Below, piece after piece: positions 1 through 8,203 of a stretch of DNA of 64,000 bases. This DNA comes from Planctomycetota bacterium. Lineage in GTDB: Bacteria; Planctomycetota; UBA8742; UBA2392. Where the stretch lies: assembly GCA_027493625.1 (NCBI GenBank), contig JAOSKM010000001.1:1517489-1581488 (forward strand), given 5' to 3'. Position 1 is the first letter of the stretch. Each line of letters starts with the position of its first letter. The notes under the pieces are model-generated. The model saw only the letters and a program-made list of their open reading frames with translations. It made no database searches and was not told where the DNA came from. A program made the translations under genes and the position numbers.

Positions 1-422
1 GGATCCGTAACGTGAACGGTCCACACGTCTATGAACTCCTCGTCCACAAAGAACGCGATGTCATGGATGCCAGTTGCATCAAAGCGCGCTCCAGTGACCC
101 GCATGGCAAACTCGAAGTTCGTGCGCTTGCCCCGCGATCCCACAACCGACTCAGCGACCTCAAAGTCCAGCTTGCCATGGAACACGGGCGGGAGTTCAGG
201 ACTTTCGACCTCTGACCCGGCCTTCCTCAGCTCGAGCAGCAGAGAAGATCCATTCTTGATGAAGATATCTGTAATGCGGAAGTAAATGAAGAACGTGGAC
301 TTCACGCCCGGTAATGGGGCGCGAAAGTTGATGCGATCAAACACTCCCTGAAGTGTCCACTTGCCATCGACGAGCATGGCACCGTCACAAAGGAGCACTT
401 GAACCTTGGGCTTGTCGGCCAT
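1..422 (-). CDS. DUF6941-like protein, 3' end beyond window
   Basis: An open frame starts at ATG 422 and runs leftwards off the window edge for about 140 codons without a stop, so the C-terminus is missing. The N-terminus reads MADKPKVQVLLCDGAM, followed by WTLQGVFDRI. This 'lead strand, LLCDG, G-x-FDRI' pattern is typical of the DUF6941 family, whose function is unknown. The visible part alternates beta-strand-like segments and has no signal peptide or membrane segment, so a cytoplasmic location is likely. The family assignment rests on remembered motif resemblance only. Confidence 0.6.
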   Translation of the reverse strand, partial: MADKPKVQVLLCDGAMLVDGKWTLQGVFDRINFRAPLPGVKSTFFIYFRITDIFIKNGSSLLLELRKAGSEVESPELPPVFHGKLDFEVAESVVGSRGKRTNFEFAMRVTGARFDATGIHDIAFFVDEEFIDVWTVHVTD

Positions 423-788
423 TCTATTCCTCTAACTGCCGCAACCAAACATGATCCCCCAAGTCACGCTCTTGTGCAAGTGGGCCGACCGCAAGTCCTC
501 CCACTGGCACAAATCCCACGAGTCAAACGCACCCACCGTTTGCGCCCTCGTTTACACCACTTGGCCCCAAATGCCAGAAACCCCGCCAGATAGCGGGGTT
601 CCGGTCATTCAAGAGGCGGGCTTTAGACCCTCCCGTCCGCGGAAGCGGGAACGCGCTCTCCGGCTAGGGTGTGTAATCCACTCCGCCGCCGCCTCCGGCG
701 GCTAGCCTATGACTGCTACACACGGCAGGTTGGATTTGGAATTGTCCCTGCCTGCCTTCGGGTCAGACTGGTGCGTGGAGGACTGACC
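423..788. other. intergenic region with hairpins
   Basis: No convincing gene is seen. A perfect 8-bp hairpin (stem AACCCCGC, loop of six) lies at 579-600, and a GCCGCC/GGCGGC inverted repeat lies near 685-702. The region separates two divergent genes, so it should hold promoters for both, but no clear -35/-10 pair can be named. Confidence 0.4.
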
Positions 789-1007
789 ATGTTGCGCCAT
801 CAGATTTTCAAGAGCGAAGAGTTCCGATTCACGTTTGAAAAGATGGGAGCGGCCGCCGTTACGCAGGCCCTGGAAAAGGCGACGAACGACGCGACCGCCT
901 GGATGAACGAACACGCCGACAAGATGACCGTCAAACACGTCTCGACGGGGCTGGCATCAATCTGGGCCTACGTCACCGTGTGGTATGAAATGAACGACGG
1001 CAGCTAG
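789..1007 (+). CDS. small hypothetical protein (72 aa)
   Basis: ATG 789 is preceded by a good GGAGG ribosome binding site at about 778-782, which is the main reason to believe this frame. The product is 72 residues, begins MLRHQIFKSEEFRF and ends WYEMNDGS. It is mixed in charge with alternating helical periodicity and a hydrophobic stretch near the C-terminus (LASIWAYVTVWYE), too short to call a membrane segment with confidence. It is a stand-alone gene, and I do not recognise the family. Confidence 0.55.
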   Translation: MLRHQIFKSEEFRFTFEKMGAAAVTQALEKATNDATAWMNEHADKMTVKHVSTGLASIWAYVTVWYEMNDGS

Positions 1008-1846
1008 GGCGCTGTCCGCGAGGCCGGCCCGCAGGGCCCGTCGTTGGTAGCCGGCGACGTCAGCTATTGTCTTTTCACACCTCTCTGGGCGCTTGACTCT
1101 GTCGCCCGCTCACGCGGGCTTGGGAATCTCTTTGGTGCAAACCCAGGGCTGCCTCGCGCCATCCGGCGCTCGTTGCCCTGGGCTAAGCTCTAACGGCCGC
1201 TACGCGGCCTCAACGGGCAGTGGACCTGCGTTTGAGGCCGGCCCGCAGGGCCCGGCTACTTCCGTAGGTTTCTACACAAGTCCAGCATTTCAGCCGGCGC
1301 AGCCGGCGTTTCTCCCGGTTAGCCCCCGGCGCAGCGACCCGCCCGCCGAAGCTTTAGCGAAGGCGGGAGCGTAGCCGGGGGTTGCGGGTGGTCGAGGTAC
1401 CGGAGCCGCGAAGCGGCGGCTCTGGTGGGACATCCCAAAACGTTGCCGGTCGCGGAATCACCTTTCAGCACGCGCTCACTCAAGACGCACGCCAACCAAC
1501 GCCAAGGCGCTACCAAAGCCACCAAACCCTTCTTACGGGTCAACAATCTCGGATGGCGTGCAAGCCACGGATAGACCATGGCGCTCCCTGGCGTTGTGTC
1601 GTTGCCATATCGCGGTCGCACGCGCCGGCAGAGAGGAAGAGCCGCCGCTGCGCGGCTCGGAGGAGCCTGCCGCCAGATCCCCCGGCTTTTCGGCACCTCG
1701 CTACGCTCAGCGCCGACCGCCGGGGGCTAACCAGCGAGACGCCGACTTCGCCGGCTGACCAATTCACCTTCGGCGGCTTTGCATAAACCATTGGCTAACT
1801 TGGGGGCTCTTTGTTCGTGGGTTCTTCCTGGCGCCGCTTCGCCGCC
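1008..1846. repeat. GC-rich intergenic region with short repeats
   Basis: About 840 bases without a convincing gene. GGCCGGCCCGCAGGGCCCG appears twice (about 1021-1040 and 1237-1256). A motif around 1350-1370 (TTTAGCGAAGGCGGGAGC) recurs in similar form near 34590. Open frames on both strands here are low in complexity (Arg/Pro/Ala/Ser-rich) and look like composition artefacts. The region is best read as accumulated dispersed repeats downstream of the GH44 gene. Confidence 0.45.
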
Positions 1847-3862
1847 CTACGGCTGCAACACGAGCGTCGTCACGCTGTTGGCGGGCATGGTGTACTGGAA
1901 GGCGTTGGTCAGCGTTATGTTCAGGTTGGACTGCTGCACCGGCTGGCTGCTGCTGCTGGTGAGCGTGTACACCTCGGCCGTGTTGAACGCGACTGTGTGG
2001 GTCACGTCGATGCCGGCCGTGACGGGCGCATTCGTCTTGTTGATGCAGACGATCACCATGCGGTTGGGGTTACCGGCGTCGATGCTGGCGTACACGCTGG
2101 TGTTGGCGCTGTCTGTGTTGGCGGCCTGGATGCTGGTGTTGCCGAAGCTGCCGTTGCTGCCGTCGTAATCGCGGAACATCTCGAAGCCGCCGTAGATGAA
2201 CGAGTGGTTGCCGCTGCCCAGGCGCCACAGGTTGGCGGCGAACACGCGCTCGCGCCCGTAAATGCCAAGCACGTCGGCCTGCGCGATGCCGCCGCTGATG
2301 TGGTCGCCGCCGCCGTAGTAGTACTCGGTGATCGCGATCTTTGTGCCCGGGTAGTTGCTGTTGATCTTCTGCTGGATGCGCGGCAGCAGGTAGATCGGCC
2401 CGCTGGTCCCCCACTGCGCCACCCACGAGTCTTCCGTGTACGTGGTGTCCCACAGGCTGCGCGGCGCCTGCACACGCGCGGCCGCCACGGCGGCGCTGGC
2501 GTCGTCGGCCGTGATGCGCACGCCGCCGCCAGTAGCCTCCGGGTACCAGTGGATGTCCAGCGCGTCCACCAGCCGGTGACCGTAGGTGGTTTCCGCGGCC
2601 GCGAGCTGCTGCAGGTACCAGGTGTGGAAGTCGCCGTAGCTGCCGGCATCGGAAGCGCCCTGCAGGTCCACGAAGCCCTGCCAGCCGTAGTTGACGGGGC
2701 CGAACACGATGGCGTTGGGCTCGACGTCCTTGATGGCGTCGGCGTAGTCGATGGTGCGCTGCAGCATCTCGGTGTAGGTGGGGCCGGTGCCCTGGCTGCC
2801 GGTGGGGTCGCCGCGCAGGCGCGGGTGGGTGGTGGCCCACAGGTCGGGCTCGTTATCCAGTGAGAAGAAGATGGGCTTCTGCGCGTCGGTGGCGAAGCCC
2901 GGGTACTTGTCCTGCAGGAAGTTCACGAACTCGTCCTGGTAGACGTAGCCGTCGTTGGGGTCGGGCGTGAGGGTGAACGCGCCGCCCTTCTTGGCCAGGC
3001 TCTGCTTGAAGCGCACGCTGAGGTAATTGGCGGTCTGGTTCACGTCGTACTGCGGATATGCTCCGCCCAGGTGGCCGTGGTCCCCGGCCACGTAGCCGAT
3101 GCAGGGCACTGTCACGAGGCTGGCCGCGTTGTTGGTGCGGCAGTCGTCGATCATGCTGGTGGCGGTGTAGGCCAGCGGGTCCGTGGGCAGGCCCAGGGCC
3201 CAGTCGTTTTCGTTGTACCAGTCGGTGCCGGCGTTGCTGGCGTTGTTCTCCCAGTTCCAGGCGCTGAGGCGGTTGCCGCCGGAGCGCGCGAACGTGAGGT
3301 TTGCGGGGCGCGAGCCCCAGTTCACGCCGTTCATGCCGTAGATGTAGCGGCTGATGGCGCGCACGTCCTGCTGGCTGTGCACGCTGAAGTAGACCTGCGA
3401 GGCGGGCGGCGCAGAGGGCGTGATCAGCGTGCCGCCCGTGCTGCCAACGTTGAAGGCGGCGCTGAGCAAGTTGCCGAAGCCGCTGGCCGAGAACACCAGG
3501 CGGTAGGCGCTGCCGGCCTGGTCGATCTGCAGGTTGCCGAAGCTTGCCACGCCCGCGCTGGCGGTGACGCTGGTGGTGCCGCTGAGAATCGCGCCGGAGG
3601 TGCCGCTGCCGACCTGGATCGAGGCCGTGACCACCGTGGAGCTGTCGGCCGTGTCGAGCGCGCCCTGGGCGTCGCGGATTTCGATCACCGGCTGGGTGGT
3701 GAAGGCGGTGGCGGGCTGCGCGCCCGCGGGTTGCGTGGCGATGGCGAGGCTGGGCGTGCCTGTGGTTGTTCCGCCGCTCGTGCCGCCGCCGGAGCCGCCT
3801 CCCGCGCAGGCCGCGAGGCTGATGATCACGATGATTGCCGGAACGATTGTCAGCTTGCGCAT
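1847..3862 (-). CDS. Glycoside hydrolase family 44 lipoprotein (endoglucanase/xyloglucanase-type)
   Basis: 671 residues. The N-terminus is a lipoprotein signal peptide with lipobox SLAAC (Cys19), followed by a Gly/Ser/Thr linker. An Ig-like segment lies at about 38-140. The GH44 catalytic region follows: IYGMNGVNWGSR, then the acid/base motif SLDNEPDLW (Glu338) and the nucleophile motif ITEYYYGGG (Glu513), with HISGGIAQADVLGIYGRE just after. Both catalytic glutamates are present. GH44 enzymes cleave beta-1,4-glucan backbones (cellulose, xyloglucan). The start ATG has an AGGGGGAA site upstream. It lies 8 bases downstream of an anti-sigma-like gene and an ECF sigma gene, which suggests induction by an extracellular polysaccharide. 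The family call is strong; substrate is inferred. Confidence 0.88.
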   Translation of the reverse strand: MRKLTIVPAIIVIISLAACAGGGSGGGTSGGTTTGTPSLAIATQPAGAQPATAFTTQPVIEIRDAQGALDTADSSTVVTASIQVGSGTSGAILSGTTSVTASAGVASFGNLQIDQAGSAYRLVFSASGFGNLLSAAFNVGSTGGTLITPSAPPASQVYFSVHSQQDVRAISRYIYGMNGVNWGSRPANLTFARSGGNRLSAWNWENNASNAGTDWYNENDWALGLPTDPLAYTATSMIDDCRTNNAASLVTVPCIGYVAGDHGHLGGAYPQYDVNQTANYLSVRFKQSLAKKGGAFTLTPDPNDGYVYQDEFVNFLQDKYPGFATDAQKPIFFSLDNEPDLWATTHPRLRGDPTGSQGTGPTYTEMLQRTIDYADAIKDVEPNAIVFGPVNYGWQGFVDLQGASDAGSYGDFHTWYLQQLAAAETTYGHRLVDALDIHWYPEATGGGVRITADDASAAVAAARVQAPRSLWDTTYTEDSWVAQWGTSGPIYLLPRIQQKINSNYPGTKIAITEYYYGGGDHISGGIAQADVLGIYGRERVFAANLWRLGSGNHSFIYGGFEMFRDYDGSNGSFGNTSIQAANTDSANTSVYASIDAGNPNRMVIVCINKTNAPVTAGIDVTHTVAFNTAEVYTLTSSSSQPVQQSNLNITLTNAFQYTMPANSVTTLVLQP

Positions 3863-3870
3863 GGTTCCCC

Positions 3871-5313
3871 CTACCTGACGCGGACGATCTCGAGCCAGTC
3901 GAGCTGCAGCTCGGCTTCCGCGCCGTCCTGGATGAACAGGTTGATCGTTTTGAAGCGGTCACCGACGGCCAGCGGGGCTTCACTGCGGCCGTCGTCGCGC
4001 CGGAGTTCATCGAACGGGATGCTCCACTCCAGCCACTCGCCGTTCTTGTCAAGCTTGGTCCACTTCCCCCACTGCAACTCGCCGGCCTGCTGCTGCAGTT
4101 GCACGTAGAGCGCGCCGGCCTTGAACGACTTGAAGCGAAGGCGCAGCTGCATGCCTGGCACGACGGTGAGTTCGTTTTCGAGCTTGAGCGTGATGCAAGC
4201 GTTTTCGCCGTGGCAGCTTGCATAGCTGCCCTTGTGGTAGTCGTACTGCTCGCTGAACAGTTGGCGCGGCGACAGGTCTTTCAGCAGGCGCGGCGTGAAT
4301 TCACTGTCTTTCAGGTCGCGCAGGCCGCTCAGGCCGCGGGCTGACAGTTTCGCGCGCTTGCCGGCCTCGACAGTTTCACCGGCGTCGATGCTGCCGATGT
4401 AGCAGAAGATCTCGACGCTGCTGCCGTCCGCGTCGAAGAGGGCTTCACTCGCGTTGAGCTTCATCTCGAGCGCGTCGCGCTCGACGCCGTATTCGTCGCG
4501 CGAGACCGCCAGCGGTGCGTCGATACCCAGCGCATCCACGTACGCCTGGGTGCGCCGCCCGCGCAGGACCAGCTTCCCGGGATTGATGGTGACTTCGCCG
4601 TCGAAGCGCACGCGCGTGCCGTTGCTGAGCCGCAGGTCGGTCGCCTCGTCGGCCTTGAGCTGCCAGCCCTGCTTGACTTCGCTGGCGTTCAGCGCGAGCC
4701 AGTCGCCGCTGTCGGTAAAGCGGAACTTGAGCTTCGCATCGCCCGCCACCGTGGCGACGACCGCGCTCTCTTCCGGCTTGGCTTCGGTTTCCGGCTTTTC
4801 AGGCTCGGGCCTGTGCTCGGGTTTCTCGACTAAGTCGTCGGGTTGCTCCGGCTGCGGTTGCGGCTGCGGTTTTGGTTCCGGTTCGGGCAGCGGTTCAGGT
4901 TTCTGTTCCGTTTCGGGAGGCTGTTCCGGCCGGTTTTCCAGCGGCGGCTCCGGTTGCGGCTGCGGCTCGGGCTGCGGTGTCGGCTCCACCGGCGCCGGCT
5001 GCTGCGGCTTGTCGTCGCGGGCCGGCGCGTTGCCCTGTGAAACCGGGGTGGGGCTGGTTGGCTCGCTCGGCCGTGACATCGCCCAGCCGAACGCCGCGAC
5101 AGCCAACGCCAGCGCCGCCGCGGCCGCGATGTACGCCCCCCACGGCGTGCGCTTGACCGGCAACGGCATCACGCGGCCGCTGGGGCGGCGTGTGCGCGCG
5201 GCCGGGCGGCCGACGGCGTCGAGGATGCGGCCCTTGAGCTCGGGCGCGGGGCCGTCGTTGCCCAGGGCTTCGTGCAGGTCGCGATCGAGCAGATGTTCTT
5301 CAAAGGGATCCAT
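3871..5313 (-). CDS. Membrane anti-sigma-like protein with Pro/Glu linker and jelly-roll-like C-terminus
   Basis: 480 residues. Residues 1-57 are a short cytoplasmic region, 58-79 a single membrane segment (AYIAAAAALALAVAAFGW), and about 83-185 a long Pro/Glu/Gln linker of PEPQPQPE-type repeats. The rest is an extracytoplasmic part rich in beta-strands. Its last 130 residues (CITLKLENEL ... WTKLDKNGEWLEWSIPFDEL ... LDWLEIVRVR) resemble a carbohydrate-binding jelly-roll. The first codons overlap the sigma gene by 14 bases, the usual arrangement of an ECF sigma factor and its antagonist. By analogy with RsgI-type proteins it may sense polysaccharide outside and release the sigma factor inside. 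No zinc-finger HxxxCxxC motif is seen at the N-terminus, so the anti-sigma role rests on context. Confidence 0.6.
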   Translation of the reverse strand: MDPFEEHLLDRDLHEALGNDGPAPELKGRILDAVGRPAARTRRPSGRVMPLPVKRTPWGAYIAAAAALALAVAAFGWAMSRPSEPTSPTPVSQGNAPARDDKPQQPAPVEPTPQPEPQPQPEPPLENRPEQPPETEQKPEPLPEPEPKPQPQPQPEQPDDLVEKPEHRPEPEKPETEAKPEESAVVATVAGDAKLKFRFTDSGDWLALNASEVKQGWQLKADEATDLRLSNGTRVRFDGEVTINPGKLVLRGRRTQAYVDALGIDAPLAVSRDEYGVERDALEMKLNASEALFDADGSSVEIFCYIGSIDAGETVEAGKRAKLSARGLSGLRDLKDSEFTPRLLKDLSPRQLFSEQYDYHKGSYASCHGENACITLKLENELTVVPGMQLRLRFKSFKAGALYVQLQQQAGELQWGKWTKLDKNGEWLEWSIPFDELRRDDGRSEAPLAVGDRFKTINLFIQDGAEAELQLDWLEIVRVR

Positions 5314-5809
5314 GGCCCACCTTCTTCTCGATGCAGTCTTTCAGGGCCTGTTTGGCGCGGTGCGCGATCACGCGCACGTTCTGGGCGGAGATTTGCAGCA
5401 GCCTGGCGATCTCATCGCCGCTGCGCTTTTCGCGGTACTGCAGCTCGAGCACTTCGCGCGCCTTGCCCCGCACGGCCTGCAGGCAGTCGCGCAGGGCCTG
5501 CTGGCGGGCCTGGCCGTCGTCGGCGTGGGCGCGCTCCCAGGCGGCGTCGGCCTGTTCAAGGTCTTCGACAGTCTGGATCAGCTTGCTGCGCCGCACCTGC
5601 GCCAGAAACAGGTTGCGCGCGGCCAGGCGCAGGTAGGCGGCGGCCTCGCGCTCGCCGCGCCATTCGAAGGGTTTCTGCATCACCTGCAGGAAGGTTTCCT
5701 GGGTGAGGTCGTCGGCCGTGGCGCGGTCGCAGCCCAGATAGCGCAGATAGCGCCAGATGGTGGCGTGGTGCGCTTCAACCAGCGCGCTGACATCAACCGG
5801 ACGTTCCAT
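5300..5809 (-). CDS. ECF-type RNA polymerase sigma factor
   Basis: About 169 residues from ATG 5809. Region 2 is seen in LRYLGCDRATADDLTQETFL, and region 4 in REVLELQYREKRSGDEIARL plus an ISAQNVRVIAHRAKQAL recognition helix. Length and domain order fit an extracytoplasmic-function sigma factor. The frame is open back to 5881, but those extra 24 codons are not sigma-like, and ATG 5809 has a GGAAG site five bases upstream, so it is the better start. It is the first gene of the sigma/anti-sigma/GH44 operon and probably directs transcription of that operon or of related polysaccharide genes. Confidence 0.82.
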   Translation of the reverse strand: MERPVDVSALVEAHHATIWRYLRYLGCDRATADDLTQETFLQVMQKPFEWRGEREAAAYLRLAARNLFLAQVRRSKLIQTVEDLEQADAAWERAHADDGQARQQALRDCLQAVRGKAREVLELQYREKRSGDEIARLLQISAQNVRVIAHRAKQALKDCIEKKVGHGSL

Positions 5810-5910
5810 CAGGGCTTCCACACCACGGAAGTGAATGGGAACGGTGGATGTTACAGAAATTCGTAAGTGCTTTCCGCGCATGAACTACGGAAACGGACAC
5901 GGGGCACCGC

Positions 5911-5983
5911 TGCAAAAACAGGTTAACCACGAAGTACCACGAAGGACCACGAAGAAAAGCGTGACACGCCGTTCTTCGTGGCC
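5911..5983 (+). repeat. Dispersed 'CCACGAAGG' repeat, copy 1
   Basis: About 73 bases with three tandem-like CCACGAAG units, then a GTGACACGCCGTTCTTCGTGG tail. It matches 33080-33150 in the same orientation and 42061-42134 in inverted orientation. Non-coding. It sits in the 5810-6483 gap between the sigma gene and the M14 remnant. Confidence 0.7.
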
Positions 5984-6150
5984 CTACGGGCGCGCGGGTG
6001 GTTGGCGGTCAGTGGCATTCGCGTCTCGCGAATGAGTTCCGCTGGCCTCCGGCCAGCGGCGACGGCCGGAGGCCGTCGCTACTCATGCGCTGGAAGCGCA
6101 ATGCTGCGGGGTTAGGGCGCGTCGCGGCAGACGCCGGCTTGCAGAAGTTA

Positions 6151-6300
6151 TCGGCCGTCAGGCGCGGAGCGCCGTAACAATTGTTAGCCCCCAGCGTAAG
6201 CTGGGGGTGATCGGAACCCCAAGAGGCAGAGGCGCGGAGCGCCGACACAACGGGCGCAAGCGGCCGAACCGTTCTCGCGGCAATGCCGCGAGTGTATCGG
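6151..6300. repeat. Composite GCGCGGAGCGCCG-type dispersed repeat, copy 1
   Basis: A mosaic of short inverted repeats: GGCGCGGAGCGCCG, then GTTAGCCCCCAGC-GTAAGCTGGGGG, then ACACAACGGGCGCAAGCGGCCGAAC. The same three blocks recur in the same order at 34495-34640 with base changes. No gene is credible here. The rest of the gap up to 6483 is similar inverted-repeat material (for example around 6338-6368). Confidence 0.55.
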
Positions 6301-6483
6301 CGCTCCGCGCCTGGATTGTTTCTTGCACCGACAACCCCCACCGAACGCCGGAGGCGTTCGGTGGGGGCTTCCACTGTGAAGGCGCTCCGCGCCAAAAAGA
6401 GCTAAAGCGACGAGTGCGCCCCTTAACCCCGCAGTATTGCGCTGGAAGCACATGCCACTCGCCTGATCGCTTCTGAAGACCCA

Positions 6484-7314
6484 CTAAGGCGTCTTCACGC
6501 TCGTGGCCGCGTCCACGGCCCTCGGGTGGTGGGCGGTTAGCTTCAGCTCGGTGCCGGGCTTGGCCTTGATGATCAGCTCGGCGTACTGGATCTGCTCTGA
6601 GGCTATGCGCGGGATCTTGAGCTGCTCGATCCTGCCCTTCTGCAGGCGCACGTCTGTGAAGGTCTCGTCGCTCAGGCTCGCCATTACCAGTTGCCCGCCT
6701 TGCACGCTTACTTCCACCGGCGTGTCTTCCTTGCGCTGCACGGCCATTGCGCTGTCCGTGGGCATCACGCCCTTGTTCTTGAGCGCGAGGCGCAGGCGCA
6801 CCAGGCCGGCGCCCGCCGGCTCGGCCGTGACGCTGACGAACTCCAGCTCGGCGAAGCTTTCGGCGTGCTTCAGCGTGAACAGCGCGTTCCGGAAACCTTC
6901 CTCGATGAACAGCTCCGCGGGCGGCATGCGGGTGGCGAACTGGTCCCAGCCGCCGATCTCGATTTCACCCAGCTCCGGGTGCTTGAACGGCTTCCAGTCG
7001 ATGTACGCGCGGCCGTTGCCGAATTCGTCGTGCCAGTCGCGCGTGTCGAGCGGCCCGTCGCCGGGGATGCCGTCCACCTCGTGGCTGGTGCCGCCCCACA
7101 ACTCGTTGGTGAACACGAAACGGCCCAGGCCCAGGTAGCCGAAGTCGATCTGGGTGCCGAAGGCTTCGTACAGGCCGTCGTGGGTTTGCAGGTAGCGATA
7201 GCCGGGAATGATGCGCTCGCCGCGCTGGCCGATGCGGTCGAAGACGCGCACGTCTTTGCAGGGCGTAACGCCGCTATGGCTGGGTGGGACGATGCGTTTG
7301 GGCTGGGCATGCAC
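6484..7314 (-). pseudogene. Truncated M14-family zinc carboxypeptidase (C-terminal part)
   Basis: 276 residues from GTG 7314. The sequence VFDRIGQRGERIIPGYRYL, FGYLGLGRFVFTNELWG, WKPFKHPELGEIEIGGW and the following beta-rich tail resemble the C-terminal half of secreted M14 carboxypeptidases. The zinc-binding HxxE...H part, the N-terminal catalytic region and a signal peptide are missing. Immediately upstream is the unrelated MORN-repeat gene. The gene therefore looks 5'-truncated by a rearrangement rather than frameshifted, since no matching upstream sequence is found in another frame. Probably non-functional. Confidence 0.6.
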
Positions 7315-7337
7315 GAAGGAGCCGCAACTGCCATCGG

Positions 7338-8171
7338 TTAGTCGTCACTGTCTTTCGGCTTTCCGTGGTCTTCGGTGCGGATCAGCTTGCCCTCTTCATC
7401 CCAATGTTTCCACACGCCGGTTTTCTCGTGCCGGTGGTATGCACCTTCCCAGGACTTTTGGCCGCTCTCGTACCACTCCGTATAGGGACCCTGCAGGAGT
7501 CCTTCCTCATAGTGTTGCTCGGTTTTAATCTGTCCGTTGGCGTACCAGTAACGCGAGCGACCGACGATTCTTCCGTCTTTGTGTTGACTTTCAAGCATGA
7601 GTTGCCCCGACGGATACCATGTGCGTCGATACCCCTCTCCTTCAACCTCGCTTGAGAATTGTTGAGTACCGTCAGGCCACCATGCTTTGGACCATAGCAG
7701 CTCGCCGAAGCGGTATTCTTTCGCATCAGACACTCGACCATTTGCGTAATAGGATCGGTCGGTGCCGTGGAGGCGACCATCCAAGCAAGCGAACTCCCGG
7801 CGATACTGCCGGCGAGGTGGGTTGTCATTATCTTCAATATGATACTCTTTTGGTGCAGTCAACTGCGGTCCGTGCAGCTTTCCCCTGTAGTACCAGAGAT
7901 CGTCCACGAGTATGTACGGATCTTTCGACCATCGACGATAGTGTCCGTGTCTATACTCGTTATCGTCCTCAATCAAAACGGTGTATTCTTCGATGAGAGT
8001 ACCGTACTCTTCTGACCCGTCTTCAGGGATGCGACGCAACTCCAATCTGGGCGCCTCGGGCGCCGTGCCAATATCTGGCGGATCCTGCGTAGCTACCAAC
8101 ACTGGAACGCTGACCAACATCAAGCACAGAACGAGTGGGATCATCACATGGGTTCGTAAGAAGGAAAGCAT
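7338..8171 (-). CDS. Exported MORN-repeat protein (YwqK-like)
   Basis: About 277 residues from ATG 8171, which has AAGGAAG upstream at a spacing of six; GTG 8177 is an alternative. A hydrophobic N-terminus (MIPLVLCLMLVSVPVLVA) looks like a signal peptide or anchor. The body contains MORN-variant repeats: YYANGRVSDAKEY, WYPSGQLMLESQHKDG, YWYANGQIKTEQHYEEG, WYESGQKSWEGAYH, WKHWDEEGKLIRTED. Such repeats occur in proteins annotated as YwqK-family antitoxins, but function is generally unknown and no toxin gene is adjacent. It may be the last gene of the minus-strand cluster that starts at 11323. Confidence 0.7.
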   Translation of the reverse strand: MLSFLRTHVMIPLVLCLMLVSVPVLVATQDPPDIGTAPEAPRLELRRIPEDGSEEYGTLIEEYTVLIEDDNEYRHGHYRRWSKDPYILVDDLWYYRGKLHGPQLTAPKEYHIEDNDNPPRRQYRREFACLDGRLHGTDRSYYANGRVSDAKEYRFGELLWSKAWWPDGTQQFSSEVEGEGYRRTWYPSGQLMLESQHKDGRIVGRSRYWYANGQIKTEQHYEEGLLQGPYTEWYESGQKSWEGAYHRHEKTGVWKHWDEEGKLIRTEDHGKPKDSDD

Positions 8172-8203
8172 GCGCACTTCCTTGTGAGAACACGAACATG
8201 TCG

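Noticed and set aside
1319..1791. Overlapping ORFs on both strands near 1.3-1.8 kb
   Set aside because: Arg/Pro/Ser-rich, no ribosome sites, and made of short repeated inverted sequence.
1811..4108. Plus-strand frames opposite the GH44 and anti-sigma genes
   Set aside because: Val/Ala/Gly/Arg-rich shadows of minus-strand genes with proven motifs.
4790..4990. Tandem repeat or CRISPR-like array
   Set aside because: It is the coding sequence of a Pro/Glu/Gln linker in the anti-sigma-like protein, with short degenerate units and no spacers.
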